A stretch of 64,000 nt of DNA from Sesamum alatum (Eukaryota; Streptophyta; Magnoliopsida; Lamiales; Pedaliaceae). This document shows positions 22,580-35,010 of this stretch, piece after piece. The DNA lies in NCBI GenBank assembly GCA_034509735.1, contig JACGWO010000002.1:24103636-24167635 (forward strand), read 5' to 3'. The notes beneath the pieces are model-generated. The model was not told the DNA's origin. It ran no database searches and worked only from the letters and a program-made list of their open reading frames with translations. The stretch's first letter is position 1, and every line of letters begins with the position of its first letter. Position numbers and translations under genes: made by a program.

Positions 22580-24645
22580 TGTTAGAATAGGTGACCAGAA
22601 AGCCAATAGGTATAGCGATTTGTAACCTATTATACAACTCGATATAAATGTAATATTATTGTGTGATGAATAAAATGAGTATTTGTCACTTCTGGTGTTT
22701 ACTTTGTTGCGCTCATTTCACATTTGTTAAAATGGTATTTAACTTATATCACAACAAAGTCCACAGACCATGGATAACAACTCGTGTAGTTGGGCCACGC
22801 ATTGGATGGTGGTCATGAAACCAACTGATCAAGAGTTGGGTCTGAAACGTTCCAAGTCGAGGACCTCGAGACAGGGCATCAAGAGTCCTATTGAGACTTG
22901 TGTCAAGAGTCGTGTTCATTGGATGAGTGTCGTGTTTCATCGGCGACAGGCGTGGGACGCCTACACGATCTTGATGGGTTGGTTGACTGGGGTCGAGTTG
23001 ACTGGACTGACTCGCGGGGATCATCATATGGAAGCCTGGAGGCTTGTTCGGTATGATTGGTTTTTCCCGGTTCCGATAGTACGGGAGCAATCCTCAGACT
23101 TGAGGAATCATGGCAGTCGCGTGCACAGGACGACTGTATCTTGGATCTAGCGAGAGGTGATCATTCTGTAAGATGATCATCATAAGCCTTATCCAGTGCA
23201 GTCGGAATGTGTAACGAGGACGGTGATTCCAAGAAGAGGATCCGTCCCCTGTCAGTATGTGACAGAGGTATCTCCTATGCACTTGGAGACAAGTTCATGC
23301 TGTTTGAAGCTGTGGCCACAGTGGTTGGTCGAACAGGGAATGGTTTCCTGTGTCGACGCAATAAAGCATACGTGGTCTCGAGTATTAAGCATAGATACCT
23401 AGTCAAGGATGGGAACCGGCGCCCAATTCCATACCCTAGACTGAGGCCGGGAGACGGTAGACGAAAGGATTGTACCCGTACTGAATCGGCGCCTAAATGT
23501 TCACGCCAATTCACCTAGTCTTTAGTGACATGGACGGTTGCAAGACGGCCACCCATGGTAACGGGCCCTTGTGGACACGGGCCCAAGTCTAGCTGAGGGT
23601 GAACCTAAAGGGTCACACACAAATCACCGAGGAGGTTGAGAGATCGACTTGGAGTCGATCTCGAAGGATAAATAAGTAATTGGATTACTTAAGGGAAAGT
23701 CCACTCGATGGACGGGCTGATATTGTATCGGGCCTTCGTTTAATCGGTAAATTGAATTTTCGATTAAATATAAAAAGTTGAGACGTTGGATTTTTTAATT
23801 GGATTAAAAGATCAACGGGAATAATTTAAATGGACATTAAATTGGATTTAATGTTGGGTTCGTCGTAATTGGATTACGATAAAATCCAGTCCGCTAAATT
23901 TTACCCGAGAGGAGAAATTATTCCCATTTTGGAATAGGAAGAAGTTGGACTTATTCCCTTAATTAAACATGGCTGAGATGCTCCTCTGGAGGAAGCAAAA
24001 TCAGCCATGTTTCATGCTAGGTGGTATGTTGACTTATCTCTTTAGAAAAGAGACAAATCAACTCCAATCAAGCTCTTCCCTTTTGGTATGATTTGATCAT
24101 ATCATAAATTTTTGTAGGCTTGATTGAAGAATTGATGGTGATTGATTGGAATGAATCTAGACATCATTGGATGAACCTAGACACATTTCAATAATCACAT
24201 TAATTATGTATATATATTAGAATATACAACACCAAGCAAATGTGATTCATTATTCATCTTTTTCTAAGAAAAAGAAGAAGAGAAAAATTGGATCTCCTCT
24301 CCCTCTCTAACTCTCGGTTTTTCTCCTCCTCCCTTTCACTTGTGTTCTTCACTTGGTTTTGAATCAAGAAGAAGAACAAAGTAAGTTTAAGAGAGCACTA
24401 ATTCAAAGTGTTCTTCTCTTAAACCGATTCCTTTTTAAACCCGTTCTTTTCTAGCAAGAAGAACGTGCGTTTCTTCAGGTGTGGTGTGGATCACCTTTAG
24501 AGAATCCATACGTTTGGATGTCGTGAGCATTCCGGAGAAGGAACAACGCAAGTAGCCGGGAGCACACGCTAAACAATCAAAGGTAACCATTTTATTACGC
24601 TTTGATTGATTTATATATATCTATGCCCTATGTGTTTAAATATAC
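22580..24645 (+). repeat. R2 3' LTR, 3' end missing
   Basis: 2066 bp of family A LTR, colinear with 2166-4250. It stops at TTTAAATATAC, where the LTR of R4 begins. The missing ~160 bases (terminal hairpin and LTR end) are not found after R4, so the junction was changed by recombination or deletion after insertion. Confidence 0.88.
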
Positions 24646-26873
24646 TGTTAGAATAGGTGACCAGAAAGCCAATAGGTTTGGCGATTTGTAACCTATCTGA
24701 CAACTTGATGTAAATGTAATATTATTATGTGATGAATAAGATGAGTGTTCGTCACCAATGGTACCTTCTTTGTTGCGCTCATCTTACATTTGTTAAAATG
24801 GTGTTTAACTTATATCGCAACAAAGCCCACAGACCATGGATAACAACTCGTGCAGTTGGGCCACGCATTGGATGGTGGTCATGAAACCAACTGATTAAGA
24901 GTTGGGTCTGAAACGTTCCAAGTCGAGGACCTCGAGACAGGGCATCGAGAGTCCTATTGAGACTTGCGTCAAGAGTCGTGTTCATTGGATGAGTGCCGTG
25001 TTTCATCGACGACAGGCGTGGGACGCCTACACGATCTTGATGGGTTGGTCGACTGGGGTCGAGCCGACTGGACTGACTCGCGGGGATCATCATATGGAAG
25101 CCTTGGAGGCTTGGTCGGTATGATTGGTTTTCCCCGGTTCCGATAGTACGGGAGTAATCCTCAGACTTGAGGGATCATGGCAGTCGCGTGCACAGGACGG
25201 CTGTATCTTGGATCTGGCGAGAGGTAATCATTCTGTAAGATGATTATCATAAGCCTTGTCCAGTGCAGTCGGAATGTGTAGCGAGGAAGGTAGATTCCAA
25301 GAAGAGGATCCGTCCCCTGTCAGTATGTGACAGAGGTATCTCCTATGCACTTGGAGACACGTTCATGCTGTTTAAAGTTGTGGCCACAGTGGTTGGTCGA
25401 ACAGGGAATGGTTTCCTGTGTCGACGCAATGAAGCATACGTGGTCTCGAGTATTAAGCATAGATGCCGAGTCAAGGATGGGAACCGACGCCCAATTCCAT
25501 ACCCTAGACTAAGGCCGGGAGACGGTAGACGGAAGGATCGTACCCATACTGAATCGGCGCCTAAATGTTCACGCCAATTCACCTAGTCTCTAGTGCCATG
25601 GACCGTTGCTAGACGGCCACCCATGGTAACGGGCCCTTGTGGAACACGGGCCCAAGTCTAGCTGAGGGTGAACCTAAAGGGTCACACACAAATCACCGAG
25701 GAGGTTGAGAGATCGACTTGGAGTCAATCTCGAAGGATAAAATAAGTAATTGGATTACTTAAGGGAAAGTCCATTGGATGGACAGACCAATATTGTATCG
25801 GGCTTTCATTTAATCGGTAAATTGGATTTTCGATTAAATATGAAAAGTTGAGATGATGAGACGTTGGATCTTTTAATTAGATTAAAAGATCAACGAGAAT
25901 AATTTACGTGGACATTAAATTGGATTTAATATTGGGTTCATCGCAATTGGATTACGATAAAACCCGGTCCGTTAAATTATTCCCGAGAGGAGAAATAATT
26001 TCTAATTTGAAATGGGAAGAAGTTGGACTTCTTTCCTTAATCAAACATGGCCGACACGCTCCCTTGGAGGAAGCAAAATCAGCCATGTTTCATGCTAGGT
26101 GGTATGTTGACTTATCTCTTTTGGAAAGAGACAAATCAACTCCAATCAAGCTCTTCCCTTTTGGTATGATTTGATCATACCATAAATTTTGGTAGGCTTG
26201 ATTGAAGAATTGATGGTGATTGATTGGAATGAATCTAGACATCCTTGGATGAACCTAGACACATTCCAATAATCACATTAATTATGTATATATATTAGAA
26301 TATACAACACCAAGCATAAGTAATTCATTATTCATCTTTTTCTAGGAAAAAGAGAAGACAAAAATCCTCTCCTCTCTCTCAAAAATTCGTGCTCCCTCCC
26401 TCTCTCACACTTGTGTTCTTCACTTGATTTTGAATCAAGAAGAAGAACAAAGTAAGTTTAAGAGAACACTAATTCATAGTGTTCTTCTCTTAAACCGATT
26501 CCTTCTAAACCCGTTCTTTTCTAGCAAGAAGAACGTGTGTTTCTTCCGGTGTGGTGTGGATCACCTTTGGAGAATCCATACGTTTGGATTTCGTGAGCAT
26601 TCCGGAGAAAGAACAACGCAAGTAGCCAGGAGCATATGCTAAACAATCAAAGGTAACGGTTTATTACGCTTTGATTGATTTCATTGATATATCTATGCCC
26701 TATGTGCTTAAATGTATGTTTTAATATTTACACATCATACATGGAACGCCCGGTTGAGCACCCAAGGGTACACCCCTTGGGATTCGCGTATTTTTGAATT
26801 TGATTTAAATTTACTCACTTTCTCGCTTTTGTCGCTTCTGCTCGCGCTCCCGGGCGGATCCGCTTGTCCTTCA
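24646..26873 (+). repeat. R4 5' LTR (family A)
   Basis: 2228 bp with intact TGTTAG start and TTCA end. Conserved core at about 25585-25695, palindrome GGTATGAT/ATCATACC at 26163-26181, hairpin CCCAAGGG/CCCTTGGG at 26761-26781. A good reference copy for family A. Confidence 0.94.
26761..26781 (+). other. Conserved hairpin near the LTR 3' end (family A)
   Basis: CCCAAGGG, loop TACAC, CCCTTGGG: a perfect 8-bp stem. Also seen in the R9 3' LTR near 55229 (minus), and with one mismatch in S3 near 54697. Confidence 0.65.
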
Positions 26874-27435
26874 AGTGGTATCAGAGCCCGGTTCGATGTA
26901 AGGGGCATAGATCTATGTGTTTGGCATGATCTACTTGCTTTTAAATGGCTTTATTGGCATGTTAGATTACATAAATATATGAATAATATGATGATTCAAT
27001 TGTTTGGATTTAATGGACTTTTGGCATGCTTAATTTTGTTAGATTGGATCTAAAATTGCATGCTTATTTTCAGAATAATATTATTGTTATTGTGCTAAAA
27101 ACAGTTTTGAAAAAACAAAAAAAAAAAAAAATTCGGATCGGTCGGCAGCGGCTGCGCGCAGGTGAGGCAAAATATCTTGGGAATCTCATTGGATGAGAAT
27201 GATATTGGATATCTCCCACAAGGTCTTCTTCATGTGAATCGTAAAAGCGGGGCATGGAGATTACGCTTGTAGATCCCAAGCCCACTAGGAAATGGTTTCC
27301 CGAAAGTCCGCTTGAGAGTGGCGGACTTCGTATAAATAGTGGGAGGGTTAAAGACTAAAAGACCAAGTATTCAACTTGAACAATAATATTACCATCATCT
27401 GCTAATTTCTGCTTTACATTTTCATTAATGTAGAT
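26874..27435 (+). other. R4 leader with ~1.2-kb internal deletion
   Basis: Primer site TGGTATCAGAGC at 26876-26887. Near 27170 the sequence jumps from the GC-rich island straight to the region about 280 bp before gag, removing the paired arms, the small hairpins and both CACGAGTCGTG palindromes. TATAAATA (27331-27338) remains. A long A-run sits at about 27108-27131. Confidence 0.88.
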
Positions 27436-30400
27436 ATGTCTAAGAACCCGTTAACCATGATTCTTGAGACTAACAAATTCAACGGAACGAACTACTCGGA
27501 CTGGCTGAGAAACCTGAGGATTGTCCTCGGTTTCGAGAACCAAGGCTACGTCTTGGACGAGCCGCCACCGAGCGACTTACCGGAGGGGTCCACGCCTGAA
27601 GAACGTTTGACGTTCAAGAAATGGCATGAGGACAACCGGAAAGTACACAGTATCATACTGGCTTCGATGTCTAACGACATCCAGAAGCAGTATGAGAGGC
27701 TGGACAACGTCTCCGCCATAATGCTCCGCATGAACGAGGTTTATGCGGTTCCGGATAGGCATATTAGATATGCCACCACAAAAGTATTCTTTGGCACCAA
27801 GCTCGCTGACGGAGCTCTGTACAGAGTCATGAGGTCAAGATGCTCTCCCTAGTGGAGAAACTCGAGGACCTTAAAGCTGGGCTTAACAATGACACGTACA
27901 TTGATGTGATCCTCTAGTCGCTTCCTCCATCCTATGACCCGTTTGTTGTAAACTACAACATGAACGGGCTTCAGAAGTCTATTCATGAGTTGATCAACAT
28001 GCTGGTCCAATACGAGGCAACGACCCACAAGTCGGCGCCGGCAGTATTGATAGGAGAGGTTTCGACCTCCAAGGCGAATGGCAAGAGGGCCGGACGCTGG
28101 AAGAGGAAGAAGGGCAAAGGGAAGACGGTTGTGGCCCCTGCTCATGCTCCGGGCGTCCCTGTTGCTCCGGTTGGACCGAGCAAAGGAAAAGGGAAGGCCC
28201 GTGGTTCTCAGTTGTCCAAGACAAATGATGTCTGCATGCATTGCCAAGGGAAAGGGAATTGGAAGAGGGAGTGCCCACAACTCCTCTCCAACCCAGGTGT
28301 GTTTGTGGTTGAAGTTAATATGATTACTAATTCTGCTTCATGGGTATTGGATACCGGGTGTGGTGCTCACATCTGCAATGATTTGCAGGCACTGCAAAGA
28401 AGTAGAAGGCTAACCAAGGATGAAATGATCCTGAGGCTAGGCGATGGCAAGGCCGTTGCTGCGGAGGCCGTAGGATCACTAGAGTTAGCCATTAGTAGTC
28501 ATGTTAGGATTGTACTGAACGACTGTTTCTATGTACCTAGCATGATTAAAAACATTGTTTCCATCCCGGTCCTTGATAAGGAGGGATATGAATTTACCAT
28601 CAATAAAAACGGTTTTTTTCATTATCAAAGATAGTATTTCTCATCTGCTTGGTACATTGGTCAACGGTCTATGCATACTTCAACAGTCTAATTGGATTAT
28701 GACTGGAGAAAACAAACAAAAACATGATGATCATAATAACGCACAGATATGGCATGCGAGGTTAGGTCATATCTCTAAAGATAGGATAAGAAGGTTGGTG
28801 GACTCAAAGATTCTAGAAATAGACGATTTGGACAACCTACCGACCTACGAATCCTGTCTAAAGGGAAAGATGACCAAGAAGCCCTTTGTTGGACAAAGTA
28901 CGCTAGCCAGTGGTCTGTTGGATTTGATCCATACAGATGTCTGTGGTCCACTAAATACTCAGGCTAGAGGTGGGTACTCGTACTTCATAACCTTTACCGA
29001 TGATCACTCACGGTATGGTTATGTTTACCTGATGAGGTACAAGTTTGAAGCCTTTGGAAGGTTTTAAGGAATACAGATTTGAAGTAGAGAACCAAACCGG
29101 TCGAAAGATCAAAGCCCTTCGGTCGGACCGAGGTGGAGAGTATTTGAGTGGTGAGTTCACTGATTATCTAAAAGAGAATGGGATTTCTCTCTCAGTGGAC
29201 CCCTCCTGGAACACCGCAGCTTAATGGTGTGTCTGAAAGGAGGACTCAGACCTTGTTGGACATGGTCCGATCCATGATGAGTTTTTTTACCGAACTACCC
29301 CTTTCCTTCTGGGGATACGCTCTTGAGACGGCGATCAAAGTTTTGAACTTGGCGCCATCTAAAAAGGTATCCCAGACGCCATATGAGATATGGCATGGCT
29401 GCCTCCTACAAATACTTGAAAGTGTGGGGTTGCCCCGCATATGTCAAGAGATTAGTGGGAGATAAACTGGACTCGAGGTCTAGTTTATGCAGGTTTATCG
29501 GCTATCTGAAAGAAACTGCGGGGTATTATTTCTATGATCCCTCCGAGCAAAAGGTTTTTGTCTCGCGAAACGCAGTGTTCTTGGAAAAAGATTTTCCATC
29601 GGATAGTCGACGCGATGAGGTGCTCCTTGAGAAATCAAGTGAGGCACCCCATGAGGTGTTCCACTGATATTGTTCCAGTCCTCCGTAGGTTGGCCAGAGT
29701 ATCCCATGCACCTGATAGGTATGGATTTCTGGGCCTGACTGGTCAGTTGAATAATGATCCAAAGACGTACGGAGAAGCGATGTCGGACATCGATTCGGAC
29801 AAGTGGCTTGAGGCAATGAAATCCGAGATGGACTCGATGGGTACAAACAAGATTTGGACCCTAGCAGATCCACCAAAAGGGGTTAAACCCAAAGCTGGAA
29901 CATACGTTTTGATGAAGTCATACGGGGATATGATTTCATCAAGAACGAGTCCGATCCTTGTGTATACAAGAAGATCAGTGGGAGCTCAGTTGCGTTTCTG
30001 GTGCTTTACGTGGATGACATCTTGCTCATTGGGAATGATGCTAAGATGTTGGGTACCACTAAAGCTTGGTTGTCAACACAATTCTCCATGAAGGATATGG
30101 GCGAGGCATCCTACATCCTTGGCATCAAGATCTGCAGGGATAGATCTAAAAGGATGTTAGGAATGGCCCAGTCCTCGTACATTGAGAACGTCTTGAAGAG
30201 ATTCAAGATGGAGAACTCGAAACGAGGATTCCTTCCTATGAGGCATGAAATTAAATTATCCAAGAAGCAGTCTCCTAAGACTGATGAGGAACTTAAACGG
30301 ATGTAGGACATCCCTATGCTTCAGCTCTAGGCAGCATACAGTATGTTGTTCAGTGCACTAGACTTGATGTGGCTTTCGCTTTGAACGTTACTAGCCGATA

Positions 30401-30960
30401 TCAGTCGTGTGCCGGGGAAGCACACTGGAGTGCAGTCAAGACTATCCTAAAGTACCTGAAAAGGACTAAGGACATGTTCTTGAACTACGGCGGTGGAGAG
30501 TTGATACTGGAAGGCTATAGCGACGCTAGCTTTCCAGTCGGATGACGATGATGCCAAGTCTCAATCTGGTTATGTGTTCAGACTTAATGGTGGCGTGGTT
30601 ACTTGGAAGGGTTCCAAGTAGGCTACCACGGCGGACTCCACCATAGAGTTTTGAATACATAGTGGCTTTGGAAGCTGCTAAGGAGTGGTTTGGTTGATGA
30701 GCTACATCCAAGGGTTGGATGTAGTACCTAGCATTGCTAAGCTTGTAATTATCTTTTATGATAACAACGGGACGATAGCGCTAGCAAAGGAACCGAGATC
30801 TCATCACGATCCAAGCATATTCTTAGACGCTACCATCTACTTAGAGAGAGGATAGCAGGACTGACGTTCGGTTGGACCGAGTCAGCTCCGCAGAAAACAT
30901 AGCAGATCCACTTGCTAAGCCGATGTTGCAAGTTGCCCATACTCACCATCTGCATAAGAG
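27436..30960 (+). pseudogene. R4 gag-pol (broken, RT deletion)
   Basis: ATG at 27436 (MSKNPLTMILETNKF). Gag is frameshifted near 27820 and has TAG at 27916. The CCHC knuckle at 28233-28274 has His replaced by Asn (GKGNWKREC). Protease DTG is at 28350-28358. Frame breaks follow near 28615 (in a T-run) and 29065 and within the integrase core. Near 29890 the N-terminal half of RT is deleted: the frame jumps from GVKP to the region just before YVDD (30007-30018). A TAG at about 30304 and several frameshifts break RNase H, including the shared lesion near 30690 and a TAG at about 30618 also present in R9. Confidence 0.92.
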
Positions 30961-30990
30961 GTTTGAGGCCAATGGGTGATTGGCTTTAGT

Positions 30991-31003
30991 TCAAGTGGGA
31001 GAT
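30991..31003 (+). other. R4 polypurine tract
   Basis: TCAAGTGGGAGAT directly before the LTR start at 31004. Confidence 0.88.
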
Positions 31004-33464
31004 TGTTAGAATAGGTGACCAGAAAGCCAATAGGTTTGGCGATTTTGTAACCTATCTGACAACTTGATGTAAATGTAATATTATTATGTGATGAATAAGA
31101 TGACTGTTGGTCACCAATGGTACCTTCTTTGTTGCGCTCATCTTACATTTGTTAAAATGGTGTTTAACTTATATCGCAACAAAGCCCACAGACCATGGAT
31201 AAAAACTCGTGCAGTTGGGCCACGCATTGGATGGTAGTCATGAAACCAACTGATTAAGAGTTGGGTCTGAAACGTTCCAAGTCGAGGACCTCGAGACAGG
31301 GCATCGAGAGTCCTATTGAGACTTGCGTCAAGAGTCGTGTTCATTAGATGAGTGCCGTGTTTCATCGGCGACAGGCGTGGGACGCCTACACGATCTTGAT
31401 GGGTTGGTCGACTGGGGTCGAGCCGATTGGACTGACTCGCGGGGATCAACTCGTGCAGTTGGGCCACGCATTGGATGGTGGTCATGAAACCAACTGATTA
31501 AGAGTTGAGTCTGAAAACGTTCCAAGTCGAGGAGCTCGAGACAGGGGATTGAGAGTCCTATTGAGACTTGCGTCAAGAGTCGTGTTCATTGGATGAGTGT
31601 CATGTTTCATCGGCGACAGGCGTGGGACGCCTACACGATCTTGATGGGTTGGTCGACTGGGGTCGAGCCGACTGGAGTGACTCGCGGGAATCATCATATG
31701 GAAGCCTTGGAGGCTTGGTCGGTATGATTGGTTTTCCCCAGTTCCAATAGTACGGGAGTAATCCTCAGACTTGAGGGATCATGGCAGTCGCATGCACCTG
31801 ACGACTGTATCTTGGATCTGGCGAGAGGTAATCATTCTGTAAGATGATTATCACTTGTCCAGTGCAGTTGGAATGTGTAGCGAGGACGGTGGATTCCAAG
31901 AAGAGGATCCGTCCCCTGTCAGTATGTGACAGAGGTATCTCCTATGCACTCGGAGACACGTTCATGCTGTTTGAAGCTGTGGCCACAGTGGTTGGTCGAA
32001 CAGGGAATGGTTTCCTGTGTCGATGCAATGAAACATACGTGGTCTCGAGTATTAAGCATAGATACCTAGTCAAGGATGGGAACCGACGCCCAATTCCATA
32101 CCCTAGACTAACCCCGGGAGACGGTGGACGGAAGGATCGTACCCGTACGGAATCGGCGCCTAAATGTTCACGCCAATTCACCTAGTCTCTAGTGCCATGG
32201 ACCGTTGCTAGATGGCCACCCATGGTAACGGGCCCTTGTGGGACACGGGCCCAAGTCTAGCTGAGGGTGAACCTAAAGGGTCACACACAAATCACCGAGG
32301 AGGTTGAGAGATCGACTTGGAGTCAATCTTGAAGGATAAATAAGTAATTGGATTACTTAAGGGAAAGTCCATTGGATTAACGGGCCGATATTGTATCGGG
32401 CTTTCATTTAATCGTAAATTGGATTTTCGATTAAATATGGAAAGTTGAGACGTTGGATCTTTTAATTGGATTAAAAGACCAACGGGAACAATTTAAATGA
32501 ACATTAAATTGGATTTAATGTTGGGTTCGTCGTAATTGGATTACGATAAAACCCGGTCCGTTAAATTATACTCGAGAGGAGAAATAATTCCTATTTTGGA
32601 ATAGGAAGAAGTTGGACTTCTTCGCTTATTTAAACATGGCCGACATGCTCCCTTGGAGGAAGCAAAATCAGCCATGTTTCATGCTTGGTGGTATGTTGAC
32701 TTATCTCTTTTGGAAACAGACGAATCAACTCCAATCAAGCTCTTCCTTTTTGGTATGATTTGATCATACCATAAATTTTGATAGGCTTGATTGAAAAATT
32801 AATGATGATTGATTTGAATGAATGTAGACATCCTTGGATGAACCTAGACACATTCCAATAATCACATTAATTATGTATATATATTAGAATATACAACACC
32901 AAGCATAAGTGATTCATTATTCATCTTTTTCTAGGAAAAACAGAAGACAAAAATCCCTCTCCTCTCTCTCAACTCGCGGCCTCTCTCTCTCTCTCTCTCA
33001 CTTGTGTTCTTCACTTGATTTTGAATCAAGAAGAAGAACAAAGTAAGTTTAAGAGAGCACTAATTCATAGTGTTCTTCTCTTAAACCGATTCCTGCTTAA
33101 ACCCGTTCTTTTCTAGCAAGAAGAACGTGTGTTTCTTCCGATGTGGTGTGGATCACCTTTGGAGAATCCATACGTTTCGATTTCGTGAGCATTCCGGAGA
33201 AGGAACAACGCTAGTAGCCGGGAGCATACGCTAAACAATCAAAGGTAACGGTTTTACTACGCTTTGATTGATTTAATATACATCTATGCCCGATGTGTTT
33301 AAATATATGTTTTCAATATTTACACATTCTACATCGAACGCCCGGTTGAGCACCCAAGGGTACACCCCTTGGGATTCATTTATTTAAATTAGATTTAAAT
33401 TTACGCACTTTTTCTCGCTTTCTCGCTTCCGCTTACGCTCCCGGGCGGATCCGCTTGTCCTTCA
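31004..33464 (+). repeat. R4 3' LTR, family A, with internal duplication
   Basis: 2461 bp, about 240 longer than its relatives because of a tandem duplication at 31204-31691. It ends TTCA and is followed by a primer site at 33467, so it also looks like a 5' LTR. Confidence 0.9.
31204..31691 (+). repeat. 244-bp tandem duplication in LTR
   Basis: The stretch starting AACTCGTGCAGTTGGG at 31204 is repeated from 31448 with a period of 244 and a handful of differences. No other family A LTR here has it. Confidence 0.92.
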
Positions 33465-34051
33465 AGTGGTATCAGAGCCCGGTTCGATGTAAGGGGCATA
33501 GATCTATGTGTTTGGCATGATCTACTTGCTTTTAATGGCTTTATTGGCATGTTAGATTATATAAATATATGAATAATATGATGATTGAATTGTTTGGATT
33601 TAATGGACTTTTGGCATGCTTAATTTTGTTAGATTAGATCTAAAACTTGCATGCTTATTTTCAGAAAAAATGTTACTGTTATTGTTCTAAAAAAATATTG
33701 AAAAATGAAAAAAAATAAATAAATTGGTTCGGACGGCAGCGGCCCGCGCGCGCTGTGCGCTGCCGGCCGAGGCCAACGCGCGGCACAACGGCTGGGCCGT
33801 TTTTCGACATTTTTTGGAAAATTTGATTTTCTGTATTTTCTGCACAATATTCTTAAAATATATTAATTTTGCATTTTTTATTTTGGAATAATTGGATTAT
33901 TCCTTGAATTAAATTTGCTTAATTAATTTGGGATTAATACATGCATTGGATACATTGTTCAAAATGTCCATTAAATTTCAAATTTGAATTCTGCATATTA
34001 TTTGTATGTTTATGCTTTTGTGATGTTGGACATCACTTGGGTATTTGGAAT
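33465..34051 (+). other. Orphan family A primer site and leader fragment
   Basis: TGGTATCAGAGC at 33467-33478, followed by family A leader, including a short GC-rich island (about 33730-33800), up to GGAATATCT. The next bases are minus-strand family C leader. No gag follows. This is the 5' part of a further element fused to R4's LTR. Confidence 0.85.
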
Positions 34052-34076
34052 ATCTACACATACATCCGAAATGCGT

Positions 34077-34177
34077 AAATAAACCATCCATAGCAGTTAT
34101 ATGATAAATAAACCATCCATAGCAGTTATATGATAAATAAACCATCCATAGTAGTTATATGATAAATAAACAATCCA
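34077..34177. repeat. 29-bp tandem repeat at the breakpoint
   Basis: Three copies of AAATAAACCATCCATAGCAG plus nine more bases, then a partial fourth. R3 has one copy at the matching place (about 15713-15741), so the expansion is private to R5. It begins about 25 bp from the orientation switch. Confidence 0.92.
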
Positions 34178-34229
34178 TTCATCCATCATCATAACCACAT
34201 GCAAAATTAAAGCCTAGCACGCCCCCGTT

Positions 34230-34653
34230 GGATGATCATGAGCCCGAATCCTATGCGACCCACTGAGCCCGCAGTGGATCTATGGTCAATCTAGGGTTGG
34301 TCCTATACTATTACATTAATAGTAACCCAATCATCATGCTGATGGGCCTTGGTCTCTTTTTCTCTTTCTTCACTTCATGAAAACTCCAAGGGACCTCCCG
34401 TCTGGGCTCTCCATGTGGTCCTTCCTTCTTCTCCACCAATTACAAAAATAGAAACCTCACTCCTAGTCTACTCTCATTACATATTAAAAAAATAGAAACC
34501 CCAGCGAAAACCCGGGGGGAGTACATAAGGAGGGAGGTAGAATGCCTTATTATTCCAAGGCAACTAGAAAGAGAGAAGGAGAAAGCAGTAAAAGAGGCAC
34601 ACAGGCCCAACAGAAAATAAACCATACATCCGGTCTAGGGCTCGTGATCATCC
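34230..34653 (-). other. R5 paired-arm leader domain
   Basis: Arms at 34638-34653 and 34230-34245 are complementary over 15 of 16 bases (one C/A mismatch). The hairpin CCACTG/CAGTGG lies at 34260-34277. Same arrangement as R3. Confidence 0.6.
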
Positions 34654-35010
34654 ATTTCCATCCAACACACATAATCACATGATCCAATCATATAATCACA
34701 ATATACCAACAACACATGATATCCAATCATGAATATCCAAAATAATAAATGAATATGTGCACAACGTGTGAAAAATAAAACACAAATATTGGTAATAATA
34801 TTTTCTCGTTTTAGGAAAATCTTTCCTCATTATTTTAAGTAAAATAACCCCGGGATTTCAAATCCAATTTATCTTACTCCTAAGATAATGTCTTTAGAAA
34901 AATAGGCATAATTGAACCCAAAAAATGATTTTTCAGAATTAATTCAAAATTAAAACTGAAAATAATTAAAAAATAAAAGAAAAAACACTGCTAGGGTTGT
35001 GAAACCCTAG

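Larger units (their letters stand above)
2166..24645 (+). mobile_element. R2: family A copia element, interrupted by S1 and R3
   Basis: A plus-strand copia element: 5' LTR 2166-4406, leader 4407-6160, gag-pol remnants 6161-9345, 11577-12130 and 22445-22565, polypurine tract ending 22579, and 3' LTR 22580-24645. Pol sequence is continuous across both insertions once one copy of each target duplication is removed, which proves the nesting order. The 3' LTR loses its last ~160 bases where R4 begins, so R2's own target duplication cannot be checked. R2 entered R1 in the RT/RNase H region. The rest of R1 is not found on the far side. Confidence 0.85.
24646..33464 (+). mobile_element. R4: family A copia element with deletions
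   Basis: 5' LTR 24646-26873, primer site 26876, shortened leader, gag-pol 27436-30960, polypurine tract to 31003, LTR 31004-33464. The left flank is R2's 3' LTR (last five bases TATAC). The right LTR is followed not by TATAC and the rest of R2's LTR but by another primer site and leader. The 3' flank is therefore not original, and the LTR at 31004 may be shared with a further element through unequal recombination. Confidence 0.87.

Noticed and set aside
34077..34177. Short regular repeats as a CRISPR array
   Set aside because: The 29-bp units are directly adjacent with no spacers, in a plant retrotransposon leader.
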